From positions 1 through 6,278 of the forward strand of contig PNMH01000149.1 in NCBI GenBank assembly GCA_013823505.1: a stretch of 6,278 nucleotides of DNA, written 5' to 3'. Below, in pieces: positions 5,410-6,278 of this stretch. Numbering within the stretch: the first letter of the stretch is position 1; the number at the start of each line of letters is the position of its first letter. The DNA comes from Polaromonas sp. GTDB lineage: Bacteria > Pseudomonadota > Gammaproteobacteria > Burkholderiales > Burkholderiaceae. Position numbers and translations under genes: made by a program. The notes beneath the pieces were generated by a model. That model was not told the origin of the DNA and made no database searches. It worked only from the letters and a program-made list of their open reading frames with translations.

Positions 5410-6278
5410 TCAGCGGTCCTTCAGGCGCTTGAACACCGCCAAGGTTGCTGGGTCGCTCAGCCGCTCTTCCAGCGATTTGCTGGTTTCGCCCAAGAAACGG
5501 TCAAAGTCGGCTTCAGGGATGGATTGGATGTAGGCCTCCAGCTTGTGATGCAGGGCGTCTCGGAAACCCAGATCGCGGCTGGCCATTTTGGTGCGGGCAT
5601 CTAAAATCAGGGGCCTGAACATGGGGTGCCCTTGGAACTTCGTGAACAGTGCCTCACCCTCTTGCATAGTTAACTTCCGCCCCAGTCTGGCAGACTCGTC
5701 GGCCAGTTCATGGGCAAAGCCAGTTTCGTAGCTGGCAATCAGGGTGAGCACCTCCGAGTACATGGTGTCCCGTAGGTTGTCTTTGGCTGCCAAATCCAGC
5801 ACCTTGCGGTATTCCGCTGCGCTCTCTTTGAAAATGCTTTGGTAAACCAAGTTGGTGAAGCGTACATACTTCCACTGGTTTGCGACAATGTGCTGGTCCA
5901 GCGCATCGGTAAACTGTTTGCGGTAGCTCTGCTCCTGGAATGACGCCATGAGGTATTGGTCGTCGCGCTGGTTGATGAACTTGGTGTGGCCTCCAGTGCG
6001 CTCGGCCAGCACGTCCATCACAATGTCCAGCAGGCGCGAACGCACCGCCTTGGCGCGCTCACTCTCCGTCAGCAGCATGGCCAGGTTCAAGACGGCGCGG
6101 AAGCTGAACACCCCGAGCACAGGGGCTTTGTTACCCTCATTGATGAGGGTAACATCAGATAAACCTTTAAACTCATTGAGCTTTTTCCCTCTCAGGAGGG
6201 TGTAGCCATTGGCCTTGAGCTCTGCCCCGTGGCTGGCGATGTAGCGCTCCACCGTGGCGTCGCTGATGTTGAACAAGG
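5410..6278 (-). CDS. DNA-binding protein, RhuM/phage antirepressor-like, 5'-truncated
   Basis: The frame is open to the right edge of the window. The first possible start inside it (TTG at 6276) falls within what looks like a helix-turn-helix (LFNISDATVERYIASHGAEL), so the true start is probably upstream. At least 288 residues are present. The N-terminal third has the HTH (about 1-20), then K/R-rich residues and the segment GVFSFRAVLNLAMLLTESE (55-73), which resembles the LGxxFRAxLxxAMLLTESxxA pattern of BRO-N, antirepressor and RhuM-type proteins. The remainder (about 105-288) is helical and charged, including YRKVLDLAAKDNLRDTMYSE (156-175), and ends with a probable coiled segment (SLEERLSDP). 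No enzyme motif is seen. It is one base upstream of the Doc/Fic gene and in the same operon as hsdR. The likely role is transcriptional regulator and/or antitoxin for the Doc protein, which is inference. It carries a large palindrome in codons 41-50. Family assignment is from memory and moderate. Confidence 0.7.
   Translation of the reverse strand, partial: LFNISDATVERYIASHGAELKANGYTLLRGKKLNEFKGLSDVTLINEGNKAPVLGVFSFRAVLNLAMLLTESERAKAVRSRLLDIVMDVLAERTGGHTKFINQRDDQYLMASFQEQSYRKQFTDALDQHIVANQWKYVRFTNLVYQSIFKESAAEYRKVLDLAAKDNLRDTMYSEVLTLIASYETGFAHELADESARLGRKLTMQEGEALFTKFQGHPMFRPLILDARTKMASRDLGFRDALHHKLEAYIQSIPEADFDRFLGETSKSLEERLSDPATLAVFKRLKDR
5417..5422 (-). promoter_or_regulatory. ribosome binding site of the Doc/Fic gene
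   Basis: GAAGGA on the - strand ends 8 nt before the ATG at 5408. It lies inside the last codons of the upstream gene. It supports the ATG start and efficient initiation even though the two reading frames nearly touch. Confidence 0.65.
6129..6154. repeat. 26-bp near-perfect palindrome inside the DNA-binding protein gene
   Basis: The left arm TGTTACCCTCAT (6129-6140) and right arm ATGAGGGTAACA (6143-6154) are exact reverse complements over 12 bp, with only the central TG unpaired. It covers codons 41-50 (DVTLINEGNK) of the gene on the - strand. The length and symmetry suit a dimeric DNA-binding protein site or a strong mRNA hairpin (about 10-11 bp stem). There is no T-tract after it on either strand, so a terminator is unlikely. 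A related half, CTCATTGA, recurs at 6172-6179. The palindrome is seen directly; any function is inference. Confidence 0.85.

Noticed and set aside
6133..6150. TLINEG in the DNA-binding protein (residues 43-48) fits the [S/T]xxxE[G/N] inhibitory motif of Fic antitoxins such as VbhA
   Set aside because: The motif is short and occurs by chance. It applies to AMPylating Fic proteins rather than Doc types, and the surrounding segment does not look like the required helix. Kept only as something a complex model could test.
6187..6200. Inverted repeat CCCTC/GAGGG beside a T-run (6182-6186)
   Set aside because: The stem is only 5 bp. On the + strand the T-run is on the wrong side, and on the - strand, the gene strand, the hairpin is followed by A rather than T. 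It lies within coding sequence.

Overview
The window reads as chromosomal DNA from a high-GC proteobacterium, most likely a betaproteobacterium of the Burkholderiales (Comamonadaceae-like). The evidence is strong G/C third-position bias in the left part and a LapD-type c-di-GMP receptor of the form common in that group. The taxonomic call is an inference from protein style, not a database match.

Layout. Positions 1-1477 (+ strand) hold the 3' part of a LapD-like membrane receptor: the end of a transmembrane helix, HAMP, degenerate GGDEF and degenerate EAL. Its 5' end lies left of the window. A 44-bp spacer with a short GC-rich tandem repeat separates it from a convergent, tightly packed operon on the - strand that fills the rest of the window. 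In transcription order (right to left) this operon has three genes. First is a 5'-truncated DNA-binding protein with an N-terminal helix-turn-helix and a phage antirepressor/RhuM-like look (6278-5410). One base later comes a Doc/Fic 'death-on-curing' protein (5408-4935). Overlapping that by ATGA is a complete type I restriction endonuclease subunit HsdR (4938-1522).

How the genes fit together. HsdR is the motor and nuclease of a type I restriction-modification system. HsdM and HsdS are not in the window and are presumably upstream, beyond the right edge. The Doc-like protein and its DNA-binding neighbour look like a toxin-regulator module carried inside the restriction operon. The 1-nt gap and the ATGA overlap imply that all three proteins are made from one mRNA with coupled translation. 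A reasonable but unproven reading is a layered phage defence: restriction first, and a growth-arrest Doc toxin as backup, with the DNA-binding protein acting as antitoxin and/or operon regulator.

The most unexpected structural signal is a near-perfect 26-bp palindrome inside the coding sequence of the DNA-binding protein (6129-6154). It could be an intragenic operator or an mRNA hairpin. No RNA genes, insertion sequences or CRISPR arrays were seen, and there is no gene-free stretch over 300 bases.
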